Assembly (NCBI RefSeq): GCF_904849725.1
Contig: NC_058519.1
Span: forward strand, 578,082,676 to 578,146,675
Reading direction: 5' to 3'
Source of the DNA: Hordeum vulgare subsp. vulgare
Lineage: Eukaryota; Streptophyta; Magnoliopsida; Poales; Poaceae
DNA length: 64,000 nucleotides
Of this stretch, positions 46,643 through 58,237 are shown in pieces; position 1 is the first letter of the stretch; each line of letters begins with the position of its first letter. The translations under genes and the position numbers were made by a program. The notes beneath the pieces were generated by a model. It was not told where the DNA came from, did no database searches, and saw nothing but the letters and a program-made list of their open reading frames with translations.

Positions 46643-46905
46643 ATTAGGAGGACGGGGTATAGCACGTAATTCAAAGTCTTCATCAGTTTCAGTATTTTCA
46701 AGTTCACTAGCTCTAGCAATATGGGCATCAAGTAACTCATCGAGTGGCACAATTTCGATTGCATCATGTGTAGCAATAATATCATCATTAATTTCAGAAT
46801 TAGCATCATCCAATTCATGTGGGATATCAGGTTGAGCAACAGGTGGAGGTGTAACAAGCTGATTCAAAACAGTAGGTGAATCAAAAGCAGAACTAGATGG
46901 CAGTT
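46643..46905 (-). pseudogene. Upstream piece of a minus-strand ORF split by the Angela insertion
   Basis: The minus-strand frame reads LPSSSAFDSPTVLNQLV, then proline-rich and acidic residues, and DEDFELRAIPRPPN up to the Angela duplication. It continues at 37690-37616. The protein is acidic and low in hydrophobic residues and I do not recognise the family. It is bounded at 46908 by the inverted Angela LTR, so its 5' end is also lost. It is probably part of an older transposon. Confidence 0.5.
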
Positions 46906-46907
46906 CC

Positions 46908-48723
46908 TGTTGGGGAACGTAGCATGGGAAACAAAAAATCTCCTACGCACACGCAATACCTATCCATGGTGATGATCATCTACGAGAGGGGAGAGTGAAT
47001 CTACATACCCTTGTAGACCGCTAAGTGGAAGCGTATATAACGCGGTTGATGTAGTGGAACATCTTCGCGATCCAAATCGTAGCCCGTCCCGCGATCTCAT
47101 CACGATCCGTCCCGCGATCCCATCGCGATGCATCCCGATCTAGTGCCGAATGGACGGCACCTCCGCGTTCAGCACACGTGCAGCTTGATGACGATCTCCG
47201 CCTTCTTGATCCAACAAGAGGGGAGGAGAAGTAGATGAGTTCTCCAGCACAGCGGCGTGGTGATGGTGGTGGTGAACTAATCCAGCAGGGCTTCGCCTAA
47301 GCACCGTCGAACTAGACTAGAGGAGAAACAGATCTAGAGAGAAGTAGAGGGAGCACGTGGCAATTAGGGTTAGCCCTCACCTCTAAAACATCTAGTATAT
47401 ATAGGAGGAGGAGGGGAGAGGAGGCAGCCTTGGCCTCCACTCCAAGGAGGTTCGACCAAGCCACAAGGGAGGAATCATCCTCCCACAATGGAGGTGGAAT
47501 CCTATTAGGACTCCTTCCTAATTTAGCCCTTTTTGCCTTTTTCCTTTATAATTTTTGCATGGGCCCTTGAGAGAGACTTAGGCCAGCCCACCAGGGGGTG
47601 GTCCACCTCCTCTCATAGCCCATGAGCCTCTTGGGTCGTCACACCCCTCCCGGTGGCCCCTCGGCACCCTCCCGGCACTCCCGGTACACTACTGAAGAGC
47701 CCGAAACCTTTTCGGTGACCAAAACAGGACTTCCTATATATCAATCTTTACCTATGGACCATTTCGGAGCTCCTCGTGACGTCCTGGATCTCATCCGGGG
47801 CTCCGAACAACCTTAGGTCACCAGCACCTATAACTCAACTATACCGAAAACGTCACTGAACCTTAAGTGTGCAGACCCTGCGGGTTCGAGAACTATGCAG
47901 AGATGGCCTAAGACACTCCCCGGTCAATAACCAATAGCGGGACCTGGATGTCCATATTGTCTCCTACATATTCCACGAAGATCTCTATCAGTTGAACCTC
48001 TATGTCAAGGATTCAGTTAATCTCGTATGTTGTTCCCTTTGTTCTTCGGTATGTTACTTGCCCGAGATTCGATCGTCGGTATCTCCATACCTAGTTCAAT
48101 GTCGTTACCGACAAGTCTCTTTACTCGTTCCGTAATACAAGATCACGTGACTAACTCCTTAGTCACATTGCTTGGAAGGCTTGTTGTGATGTTGTATTAC
48201 CGAGTGGGCCTCGAGATACCTCTCCGTCACATCGAGTGACAAATCCCAGTCTTGATCCATGCCAACCCAACAGACACCTTCGGAGATACCTGTAGAGCAC
48301 CTTTATAGATACCCAGTTACGTTGCGACGTTTGATACACACAAGGTATTCCTCTGGTGTCCGGGGTTGCATGATCTCATGGTCATAGGAACAAATACATT
48401 GACATGCAGAAAACAGTAGCAATAAAGTGACACGATCATATGCTACGTTGATAGTTTGGGTCTTGTCCATCACATCTTTCTCCTAATGATGTGATCCCGT
48501 TATCAAGTGACAACACTTGTCTATGGCCAGGAAACCTTGACCATCTTTGATCAACGAGCTAGTCAACTAGAGGCTCACTAGGGACACTGTGTTGTCTATG
48601 TATCCACACATGTATTTGAGTTTCCAATCGATACAATTCTAGCATGGATAATAAACGATTATTATGAAGAAGGAAATATAATAATAACAAATATATTATT
48701 GCCTCTAGGGCATATTTCCAACT
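46908..48723 (-). repeat. 3' LTR of the old inverted Angela-type element
   Basis: Plus-strand TGTTGGGGAACGTAGC marks the left end, and CATATTTCCAACT the right end, where the usual terminal A has changed to T. GTCTCCCACTTG, the inverse of the polypurine tract, follows. The LTR is clearly diverged from the young element's LTR. Confidence 0.9.
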
Positions 48724-51700
48724 GTCTCCCACTTGCACTAGAGTCAATAATCTACTTCACATCACTATGTGATTGTAATGAATCTAACACCCATATAGTT
48801 TTGGTGTTCGATCATGTGTTGCTTGTGAGAGAGGTTTTTAGTCAACGGGTCTGAACCTTTTAGATCTGAGTGTGCTTTACAAATCTGTTATGTCATCCTG
48901 TAGGTGCTGGTACCAACGTGCCATTTGGAACTATTCCAAATGACTGCTCTACTATACGAATCCGGTTTACTACTCAGAGTTATCTGTATTAGTGTCAAAG
49001 CTTGCATCCACGTAACCTTTACGACAAACTCTTTAATCACCTCCATAATCGATAAAAAAAATCCTTAGTCCACTAGTTACTAAGGATAACCTTGACCGTT
49101 GTCCAGTGATCCATTCCCGGATCACTCTAGTACCCCTTGACAGATTCATGGCAAGGCACACATCAGGTGCGTTACAGAGCATGGCATACTTTAGAGCCTA
49201 CGTCTAATGCATAGGGGACGACCTTCGTCCTTTCTCTTTCTTCTGCCGTGGTCGAACTTTTGAGTCTTACTCAAATTCACACCTTACAACACAACCAAGA
49301 ACTCCTTCTTTGCCGATCTATTTTGAACTCCTTCAAAACCTTGTCAAGGCATGCATTTCTTTGAAAGTTTTATTAAGCGTCTTAATCTGTCTCTATAGAT
49401 CTTGATGCTCAATGTTCAAGTAGCTTAATCCAGGATTTCCTTTGAAAACTCCTTTCAAACAACCCTTTATGCTTTCCAGAAATTTTACATTATTTCTGAT
49501 CAACAATATGTCAACCACATATACTCATCAAAAATTATATAGTGCTCCCACTCACTTACTTGGAAATACAAGTTTCTCATAAACTTCGTATAAATCCAAT
49601 AGCTTTGATAATCTCATCAAAGCGTATATTCCATCTTCGAGATGCTTGCACCAGTCCATAGAAGGATCGTTGGAGCTTGCATACTTGTTAGCATCTTTAG
49701 GATCGACAAAACCTTGTGGTTGTATCACATACAACCTTTCCTCAAGGAAACCGTCGAGGAAACAATGTTTTGTCATCCTATCTGCAATATTTCATAAATA
49801 ATGCAACAACTGCTAACATAATTCCAACATACTTTTAGCATCGCTACGAGTGAGAAAGTCTCATCATAGTCAACTCTTTGAACTTGTTGGAAATATCTTT
49901 GCGACAAGTCGAGCTTTCTTAATGGTGACTTTTCACCATCATTGTCTGTCTTCCTTTTAAATATCCATTTGTACTTAATAGTCTTACGACCATCAAGTAA
50001 TTGTTCCAAAGTCCAAAGTTTGTTTTCATACATGGATCCTCTCTCGGATTTCATGGCCTCCAGCCATTTGTTGGAATCCGGGCCCACCATCGCTTCTCCA
50101 TAGCTCGTAGGTTCATTGTTGTCCAACAACATGACCTCCAAGACGGGGTTACTGTGCCACTCTAGAGTAGTATGTGACCTTGTCAACCTACGGGGTTTGT
50201 AGTAACTTGATCGTGAAGCTTCATTCCACTCCAATTGGTGTAGGCGCCACAGGAACAACTTCCTGCGCCCTGCTACACATGGTTAAAGTGACGGTTCAAT
50301 AACCTCATCAAGTTTTCACCATCCTCCCGCTCAATTCTTTCGAGAGAAACTTTTCCTCGAGAAAGGACCCTTTTCTAGAAACAAACAATTTGCTTACGCA
50401 CGTGTGATAGGAGGTATACCCAACTATTTTAGGTGTCCTATGAAGATGCATTTATCCACTTTGGGTTCGAGCTTATCAGGCTGGAACTTTTTCACATAAG
50501 CGTCGCAGCCCCAAACTTTTAAGAAACAACAACTTAGGTTTTTAAGAAACAACAACTTAGGTTTCTCCGAACCATATTTCATACGGTGTCATCTCAACGG
50601 AATTATGTGGTGCCCTATTTAAAGTGAATGCGGTTGTCTATAATACCTAACCCATAAACGATAGTGGTAGTTCGATAAGAGACATCATAGTATTCACCAT
50701 ATCCAATAGGGTCGGCTATGACGTTCGGACACACCATCACACTATGTCGTTCCAGGTGGCATGAGTTGTGAAACATTTTTCACATTGTCTTAATTGTGTA
50801 CCAAACTCGTAACTCGGATATTCATCTCGATCATCATGTCGTAGACATTTTATCCTCTTGTCACGACGATCTTCAACTTCACTCTGAAATCACTTGAACC
50901 TTTCAATAATTCACACGTGTGTTTCATCAAGCATATACACTAGTATCTACTCAAATCATCTGTGAAGTAAGAACATAACGATATCCACTGCGTGTCTCAG
51001 CACTCATTGGACTGCATACATCAAAATGTATTACTTCCAACAAGTAACTTTTTTGTTCCATCTCACTGGAAAAACGAGGCCTTCAGTCATCTTGCCCATC
51101 TGGTCTGATTTGCATACTTCAAGTGATTCAAAATCAAGTGAGTCCAAACGATCCATCTCCGTGGAGTTTCTTCATGCGTATATACCAATAGGCATGGTTT
51201 GCATGTCTCAAACGTTTCAAAAATGAGTGAGTACAAAGATCCATCACCGTGGAGCTCATTCATGCATTTTATACCAATATAACTCAAGCGGTAGTGCCAC
51301 AAGTGGTACTATCATTACTAATTTGTATCTTTTGGCATCAATATTATGAGCATGTGTATTACTACGATCGATATTCAATAAACCATTGAATGTATTTATT
51401 CAAGCAAATAGAGTAACTATTATTCTCTTTAAATGAATAATCGTATTGCAATAAACATGATCTAATCATGTTCATGCTCAATGCAAACACCAAATAACAA
51501 TTATTTAGTTTTAACACTAATCCCGATGGTAGAGGGAGCGTGCGATGTTTGATCACATCAACCTTGGAAACACTTATAACACATATCGTCACCTCGCCTT
51601 TAGCTAGTCTCCGTTTATTCCGTAGCTTTTATTTCAAGTTACTAACACTTAGCAACCAAACCGGTATCTAATACCCTCGTGCTAATAGGAGTACTAGTAA

Positions 51701-52540
51701 AGTACACGTCAATATCATGTATATCCAATATACTTCTGTCGACTTTGCCAGCCTTCTCATCTACCAAGCATCTAGGATAGTTCTTCTTGAGTGACTGTTC
51801 CCCTCATTACAGAAGTACTTGGTCTCGGATTTTCATCACGAAGCTCTAGTAGCTTGGTGGCAGTGATTTTGGAGAACCATCACTATCTCATCTGGAGATT
51901 AACTCCCACTCGATTCAAGCGATTGTAGCACTCAGAAAATCTAAGCACATGCTCAACGATTGAGCTTTTCTCCCTTACTTTTGTAGACAAAGAATCTTGT
52001 CGAAGGTCTCATACCTCTCAATAAGGGCACGAGCATGAAATCCCAATTTCATCTCTTGGAACATCTCATATGTTCCATGATGTTTCAAAAACGTCTTTGG
52101 CGCCTCAATTCTAAGTCGTTAAGCATTATGCACTGAACTATCATGTAGTCATCAAAAACGTGTATGTCAGATGTTCGCAACATCCACAGACGACGCTCGA
52201 GGTTCAGCACACCGAGCGGTGCATTAAGGACATAAGCCTTCTGCGCAACAATGAGGACAATCCTCAGTTTACTGACCCGGTCCGCATAATTGCTACTATT
52301 ATCTTTCAACTAAATTTTCTCTAGGAACATATCAAAATAGTAGAGCTATAGCGCAAGCTAGAACATAATTTGCAAAGACCTTTTTGACTAAGTTCATGAT
52401 AATTGAGTTTATCTAATCATATTTACTAATAACTCCCACTCAAATAGGCATCCCTCTAGTCATTGTAGTGGCACATGATCCAAATCCACTAACTCAAGTC
52501 CGGTCATCACGTGAGTTGAGTATAGTTTCAGTGGTGAATG
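48724..52540 (-). pseudogene. Copia gag-pol relic of the old inverted Angela-type element
   Basis: Fragments on the minus strand match the polyprotein at 40785-44765. They include gag near 52085-52310 (AQKAYVLNAPLGV), a pre-integrase region near 51090-51300 (MWHYRLSYIGIKCMN), the linker and RT start near 49770-50260 (DNNEPTSYGEAMVGPDSNKW, DYDETFS) and RT near 49550-49776 (FLEERLYVIQPQGFVDPKDA). Frames shift often and stops are many, with deletions in RT and RNase H. Confidence 0.85.
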
Positions 52541-52544
52541 CTAC

Positions 52545-53602
52545 TTCTCAAACAATAGCGCCAGAATTTGACACGTTGACGGAGACTTGCTTGCGTTGGC
52601 TTTTCCCTTGAAGAGGAAAGGGTGATGCAACACAGGAGCAGTAAGTATTTTCCTCAGTTTGAGAATCAAGGTATCAATTCAGTAGGAGAATCTCGTCAAG
52701 TCTAGAGTACCTGCACAAACACAAAGAGCTTGCACCCAACGCTATAAAGGAGTTGTCAATTTCTTCAAGATTGATTGCAAAGTGAGATCTGAAGGCGGAA
52801 AGTGAAACGAAGTAAAAGAGTAAGGCTGAAAATATTGTGTGGAGTAGACCCGGGGGCCATAGTGTTCAGTAGAGGCTTCTCTCAAAATAGCAAATATCAC
52901 GGTGGGTGAACAAATTACTGTCGAGCAATTGATAGAACCGCGCAAAGTCAAGACGATATCTAAGGCAATGATCATACATATAGGCATCACGTCCGAGACA
53001 AGTAGACCGATACTTTCTGCATCTACTACTATTACTCCACACATTGACCGCTATCCAGCATGCATCTAGTGTATTGAGTTCATGACGAACAGAGTAACGC
53101 CTTAAGCAAGATGACATGATGTAGAGGGATAAACTCAAACCAATGATGAAAACCCCACCTTTTTACCCTTGATGGCAACAACATGATGCGTGCCTCACTA
53201 CCCCTTCTGTCACTAGGTGAGGTCACCGCACGGTATGAACCCAAAACCAAGCACTTCTCCCAGTGCAAGAATCATAGATCTAGTTGGCCAAACAAAACCC
53301 ACAACTCGAAGAGAATTACAAGGATATGAAATCATGCATAAGAAAGATCAGAAGAAACTCAAATAAGATTCATAGATAATCTGATCATAAATCCACAATT
53401 CATTGGATCTCGATAAACACACCGCAAAACAAGATTACATCGGATAGATCTCCATGAAGATCATGGAGAACTTTGTATTGAAGATCCAAGAGAGAGAAGA
53501 AGCCATCTAGCTACTAGGTATGGACCCGTAGGTCTATGGTGAACTACTCACGCATCATCAGAGAGGTCATGGTGTTGATGAAGAAGCCCTCCGTTTCCAA
53601 GT
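52545..53602 (-). mobile_element. Truncated LTR of the Sabrina/WHAM-like family inside the old Angela copy
   Basis: On the minus strand it matches 10735-11796 (LTR copy B) and ends exactly at the GTAGCA terminus. The first 480 bp of the LTR are missing. It replaces about 0.9 kb of the Angela leader that is present in the copy at 15240-20562. The precise 3' terminus and ragged 5' side suggest insertion followed by deletion. Confidence 0.82.
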
Positions 53603-53744
53603 TGGTCTGAGCCGCTTCAATCCAACAATACCGCCGAATCAAGAAAAGACTAAGGAGGGCAGCAAATTGAACATCAATGCCCACAAACTCTTTTGTGTTC
53701 TACTCGGGATATCATCTAAGCATGTACCTAGCTCAAGATGCCGC

Positions 53745-54053
53745 TGCTCGGGAACGTAGCATCAGAAACAAAAAAAATCCTACGCACACGCAATACCTAT
53801 ACATGGTGATGATCATCTATGAGAGGGGAGAGTAAATCTACATACCCTTGTAGATCGCTAAGCGGAAGTGTATATAACGTGGTTGATGTAGTGGAACATC
53901 TTCGCGATCCAAATCGTAGCCCGTCCCGCGATCTCGTCATGATCCGTCCCGCAATCCCATCGCGACCCATCCCGATCTAGTTCTGAACGGACGGCACCTC
54001 CGTGTTCAACACACATGCATCTCGATGACGATATCCGCCTTCTTAATCCAGCA
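53745..54053 (-). repeat. 5' LTR fragment of the old inverted Angela-type element
   Basis: It matches the start of the LTR at 46908 through the conserved CCTTCTTAATCCAGCA and then breaks off into Gypsy integrase coding sequence. The primer-binding site lies inward at 53731-53744. Confidence 0.85.
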
Positions 54054-55193
54054 GGTTTGCTTCAACCTCTGCCGATACCCGAGTGGAAATGGGAAAAGCT
54101 TGGTATGGATTTCATCACAGGATTACCAAGGACCCGTTCTGGCTATGATTCTATTTGGGTTGTGGTCGATCGTTTGACCAAGGTAGCTCACTTCATTCCC
54201 GTGAAGACTACTTACACGTGTGCCAAGCTGGCCAAGATATATAGGACCAGGATTGTATGTCTGCATGGAGCACCGAAGAGTATTGTGTCAGATAGAGGGA
54301 CTCAGTTCACATCAAAATTTTGGCACCAACTGCATGAAACCTTGGGAACGAGATTGGAGTTCAGTACTGCTTTTCACCCATAGACAGATGGACAGACCGA
54401 GAGAGTCAATCAGATTCTGGAGGACATGTTGAGAGCTTGCGCACTAGACTACGGGTCTAGTTGGGATGACAATTTGCCTTATGCCGAGTTCTCATACAAC
54501 AACAGCTATCAGACCAGTCTGAAGATGGCCCCTTTCGAAGTTCTATACGGAAGGAGGTGCAGAACACCATTGATGTGGGATGGAGTTGGAGACCGACAAC
54601 TTTTTGGTCCCGACCTTATCCCAGATTCTGAAGAGAAGGTCAAGGTGATTCGTGACCGACTCAAGATAGCTCAGTCCAGGCAGAAAAGTTATGCTGACAG
54701 CAAACGCAAGGAAGTAACATACGAAGTGGGAGACCGAGCATATCTTCGGGTGTCTCCACTTCGAGGAATCAAGAGATTTTGTGTGAAAGGAAAGTTAGCA
54801 CCCCGATTCATTGGCCCCTACAAAATTCTTGAACGTAGAGGCGAAGTTGCATATAAACTGGAACTGCCGGAAGGATTGTCCGGAGTTCATGATGTCTTCC
54901 ATGTTTCCCAGTTGAAGAAATGACACGCTGAGATGGTTGATGTTCCGTTGAGAGATACAGTGCCCCTAGAGGCCATACAGCTTGACAGTGATCTGACGTA
55001 TGAGGAGAAACCTGTCAGGATTCTCGAGACTACCAACAGAGTTACCCGCAGCAAGATCATCAAGTTCTGCAAGGTGTTGTGGAGCCACCACACCGAGGAA
55101 GAAGCCACGTGGGAACGAGAAGAAGATCTTCGTCGAGACCACCTGCACCTATTTTCTAGCCAATCCGAATCTCGAGGGCGAGATTCATCTTAA
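54054..55193 (+). pseudogene. Gypsy integrase with chromodomain, two in-frame stops
   Basis: A single frame runs to 55193, interrupted only by TAG at 54381-54383 and TGA at 54921-54923. Motifs are the first catalytic Asp in KLGMDFITGLP, the second in SDRGTQFTS, the Glu in TDGQTERVNQ, the GPY/F-type segment (APRFIGPYKILER), and DVFHVSQLKK. The C-terminal part VLWSHHTEEEATWEREEDL is the chromodomain signature of the Tekay/Del-like chromoviruses, which directs insertion to heterochromatin. The N-terminal zinc finger of the integrase is missing because of the 5' truncation. Confidence 0.9.
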
Positions 55194-55205
55194 GGTGGGT
55201 AGGTT

Positions 55206-58200
55206 TGTAACATCCCAATTTTCCTAATTGGGAATGTTCTACAAATGTAGCTAAGCATCTATGCATTTTGTTTGCAATAGCGTTTTGCATTTGATTTCCG
55301 TCAAATACTTGCTTTTGCTTTTCTATTTTCTCCCCACGAGAAATGCCCCAACAAAATTCTTGCAAGCAAGAAAGAGCGGAGGAAAATGACCCTCCAAAAT
55401 GTGAGGCACTTTTGAAAATAATTGAGCCAAGAAAAACCAGAAATTTATGGAGAAAATAATTTGAAAAAGAAAATATAGCATAAGGAGTTTTTCTAAAAAA
55501 AACATTTTTTAAAAAGTTTTTATTTTGATTTTGGAAAAATGATAAACAATTAGGAAATATTTTTCTGATCATTTTGGTATACAATACCCTATATTAATTA
55601 TTTTTATTTTGTTTCCGTTTATTCTTTTTCTCTTGCTGTTTTAAAAGAAATACAAAATCGGGAAAATATTTTTCTTTTAAGGGAAACCGCCCTGGGCGTT
55701 TTTTTTGGGCCAGATCCCACCGGGATCCACCCCTGGCCACGAGCACCCCAGTGCTCCTTTTTTTCCTTTCTTCTTCTTTCCTTCTTTCTTCCCCACGAGC
55801 CCCTTCCTTCCCAGCGACTGGCCCTTCCATGGTCGAGCCCTACATCGCCGGGATCCCCACGATCTCCCTGCTCCTTCCCCTCCCCGAGCCCCTAGCCCCC
55901 TATAAATACTCCCCACTGCCGCCTCGCCCCGTTCCCCTAGTCGCCGCCCCTGCCCTCGCCCCACGCCGCCCCCCTCGCAAGCTCACCGGAGAGAGCCAGA
56001 GCCGAAGCCCCCGGCCACTTCCCTGCTCACCCCGAGCCCCCCTCGCCTCGCCGCCGCCATCACTAGACGCGGGAGCATCGCCGCCGCCTCCCCATCCTCT
56101 CGGACGCGCCGGAGCACGCCGGAGTCCACCGCCCCGGCCACCACCACATTCGGCCTCGCCGGAGCAAGCTCCTCGCCGGCCATCTCCCGTGTGAGCCCCT
56201 GTTTTTTTTCTCAACCGTTAGATCTTGCGTAGACGGTGTAGATTAGAAACTGGATGCCTCTTTGGTTTTAGTTAAAAGACCGCCCGGTTTTTACCCCACT
56301 TACTATTAAGCCGAAGCGATTTTGTTATACTTCGTCCGTGTGCTACTTTTGCCCGCAGCAAACAAACCCGCAACCAATCAGGGGCTGCCACGTGTACCCC
56401 TGTCCGTTAGAATTAGTTTCTTTTTTTTGTTTAATTCCAAAACAGAGAAAGTTCCAATCTTGTTTTGATCATAACTTTTGATCCAGAATTCCAATGGAGT
56501 TGAAACTTGTTCCAGTAGATCACAATTGTTCTGTAGTTTTCAAAAACATATAATTTGTATATGTTTCAACTTTGAATTAGATCAGATTTAGTTTAAACCT
56601 TGTTTTGCTTATTCCAGGAGTTTAAAAATAGATTTTTATTTGATTCTTTTTGCTACTGCTTCCTAGTGATTATATATTTTTGTAGTATAAGTTTCAGTTT
56701 TTATTAAATATTTTCACTTGGGGTTTTAACAGAAACATTTTCTGCCTTAGTTAGGTGAAGTGAATTCTTTCACTTTATGCCATAGCTACTTTATGCTTGT
56801 GATGTTATTTTACTTGTTGATGATTGTAGTGCTTATGGTGTGTATTTGTTTGTATCAGTAGATCACCCGGAGTGCGAAGCTTGTTACTTAGAAGCGCTCG
56901 ATCAAGACAACTATCATCAAGGCAAGTCATTTTGATCATACTATTCGCCTATGTTTTCTATGCATGGTAGTTTCACCTTTCTTTGCCCAATTGCATGCTG
57001 AGTAGGTACTTGGAAATTATAGTTATAGGTTGTAGTATCATGTGGTAGGCACACAACAACCCCGATACTTGGCCCGGGACGACAAATTTCATATTGCTAT
57101 GCTTGAGTAGACCGGATTCTCGTTGAGTGCATAACACGAGTGATGCGAGGATAATTAAATAACCGAGACCGGTTAAGCAAGATTTTCAAGACCTCGCGAA
57201 GCAATGCAACTCTGGGTGAAGGACGGTTTGACGGGCTCCGTGGAGAAACTAGTGGACGACCCCGGGATGCTTGGAGACGTGCCATGACATCTTGCGGAAA
57301 GCTTCACCCAGGCTCGAAGAGACGGACAGAGGCTTCAAGACCCAAGGCTTACCTGCACAACCACAAGTCATTATGGGCTCTGGCTTGGTTGGACAACGCG
57401 GCGACTCTGGACAGGCGGTGCTAGCAGATGTAGAAGAACGGTAGGAATGGATGGGCACCGACAGGGATTCAAGGGGACCCGTTGAAAGACCATGTTTTGA
57501 TCATCCGGTCTTCAAACACCCTGAAGTGCGAGGACATACTCGGAGGCGATCAAATCTTGTGGGGAACGTGTGCAAAACTCTGCAGAGTGCCCAAACCTAA
57601 TCGATTAGCCGTGTCCACGGTCATGGACAACTTGAGCCGAAGGCATTGAAATTTCCCTGAACTCTCGACAGAACTTAATAATGATGTGGGAATTATCAAC
57701 AACTCGGGTACGAGAATTGGTTGGTGGAACCATCTCGTTAACAACAAACAATGTAGTAATATTTTTTGCTTTCAGCCCTCTCTTGTTGTAGGAGAAAATT
57801 GGTTTTATGCTAAAACTTATAGCCCCACCTGCCAAATATGCATGTAGAGATAGTTGGTTATTATTTTTCCCCTCTCTTTGATGACTTGCCGACATATTCC
57901 ATATGCTGACCTACACGGCTGCAACATATCATGTTGCAGAGTACTTTTCCGACCAGGAGTGAGGCTACGATCTACGCTCAACGACATGCCCTGGAGTCGG
58001 ATGGACTCGTCTACCTGATGCTTCCGCTAGTCTTCGTTAGATATCTCATGAGATGGCCTTCAGCCACTTTATTGTAATTCATTATTGTAATAAAGTATTC
58101 GATATGAGATTTCGATTAATAAAGCTGTGTGATTGAACTCTTGATATATACATTGATGTACTGAGTGTGTACCAGCATGATCTTGGGATGGTACGGAAAC

Positions 58201-58237
58201 ACCAGAGGCTTGACTCGTATTGAGTCGAGTCGCTACA
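55206..58237 (+). repeat. 3' LTR of the chromovirus-type Gypsy element (3032 bp)
   Basis: It begins TGTAACATCCCAATTTTCC and ends GAGTCGCTACA. A TATAAATA at 55901-55908 sits in a GC-rich block, followed by a CGTGTGAG donor-like site and an AT-rich stretch ending near TATCAG at about 56860. The same order occurs in the solo LTR at 3114-6273. Confidence 0.9.
55901..55908 (+). promoter_or_regulatory. TATA box in the 3-kb Gypsy LTR
   Basis: TATAAATA follows CCCCTAGCCCCC, and the aligned position in the solo LTR (about 3877) reads CTATAAGA. The surrounding block is gene-like in GC content. Confidence 0.55.

Larger units (their letters stand above)
46908..54053 (-). mobile_element. Angela/BARE-type Copia retrotransposon, inverted, old and rearranged
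   Basis: On the minus strand the parts are the 5' LTR fragment (54053-53745), primer-binding site and leader (53744-53605), a foreign LTR fragment (about 53602-52545), gag to RNase H relics (52540-48724) and the 3' LTR (48723-46908). The 5' LTR is cut by the Gypsy element that starts at 54054. The internal region is 1.5 kb shorter than that of the complete copy because of deletions. Confidence 0.88.
54054..58237 (+). mobile_element. Gypsy (chromovirus-type) retrotransposon, 5'-truncated
   Basis: What remains is the integrase with a chromodomain-like C-terminus, the polypurine-rich junction AAGGTGGGTAGGT and a full 3' LTR of 3032 bp. gag, protease, RT and RNase H are gone. The left boundary falls inside an Angela LTR without a terminal motif, so it is a deletion breakpoint. 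The sequence right of the LTR starts TCATC, which would be the target duplication, but its partner is lost. Confidence 0.88.
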
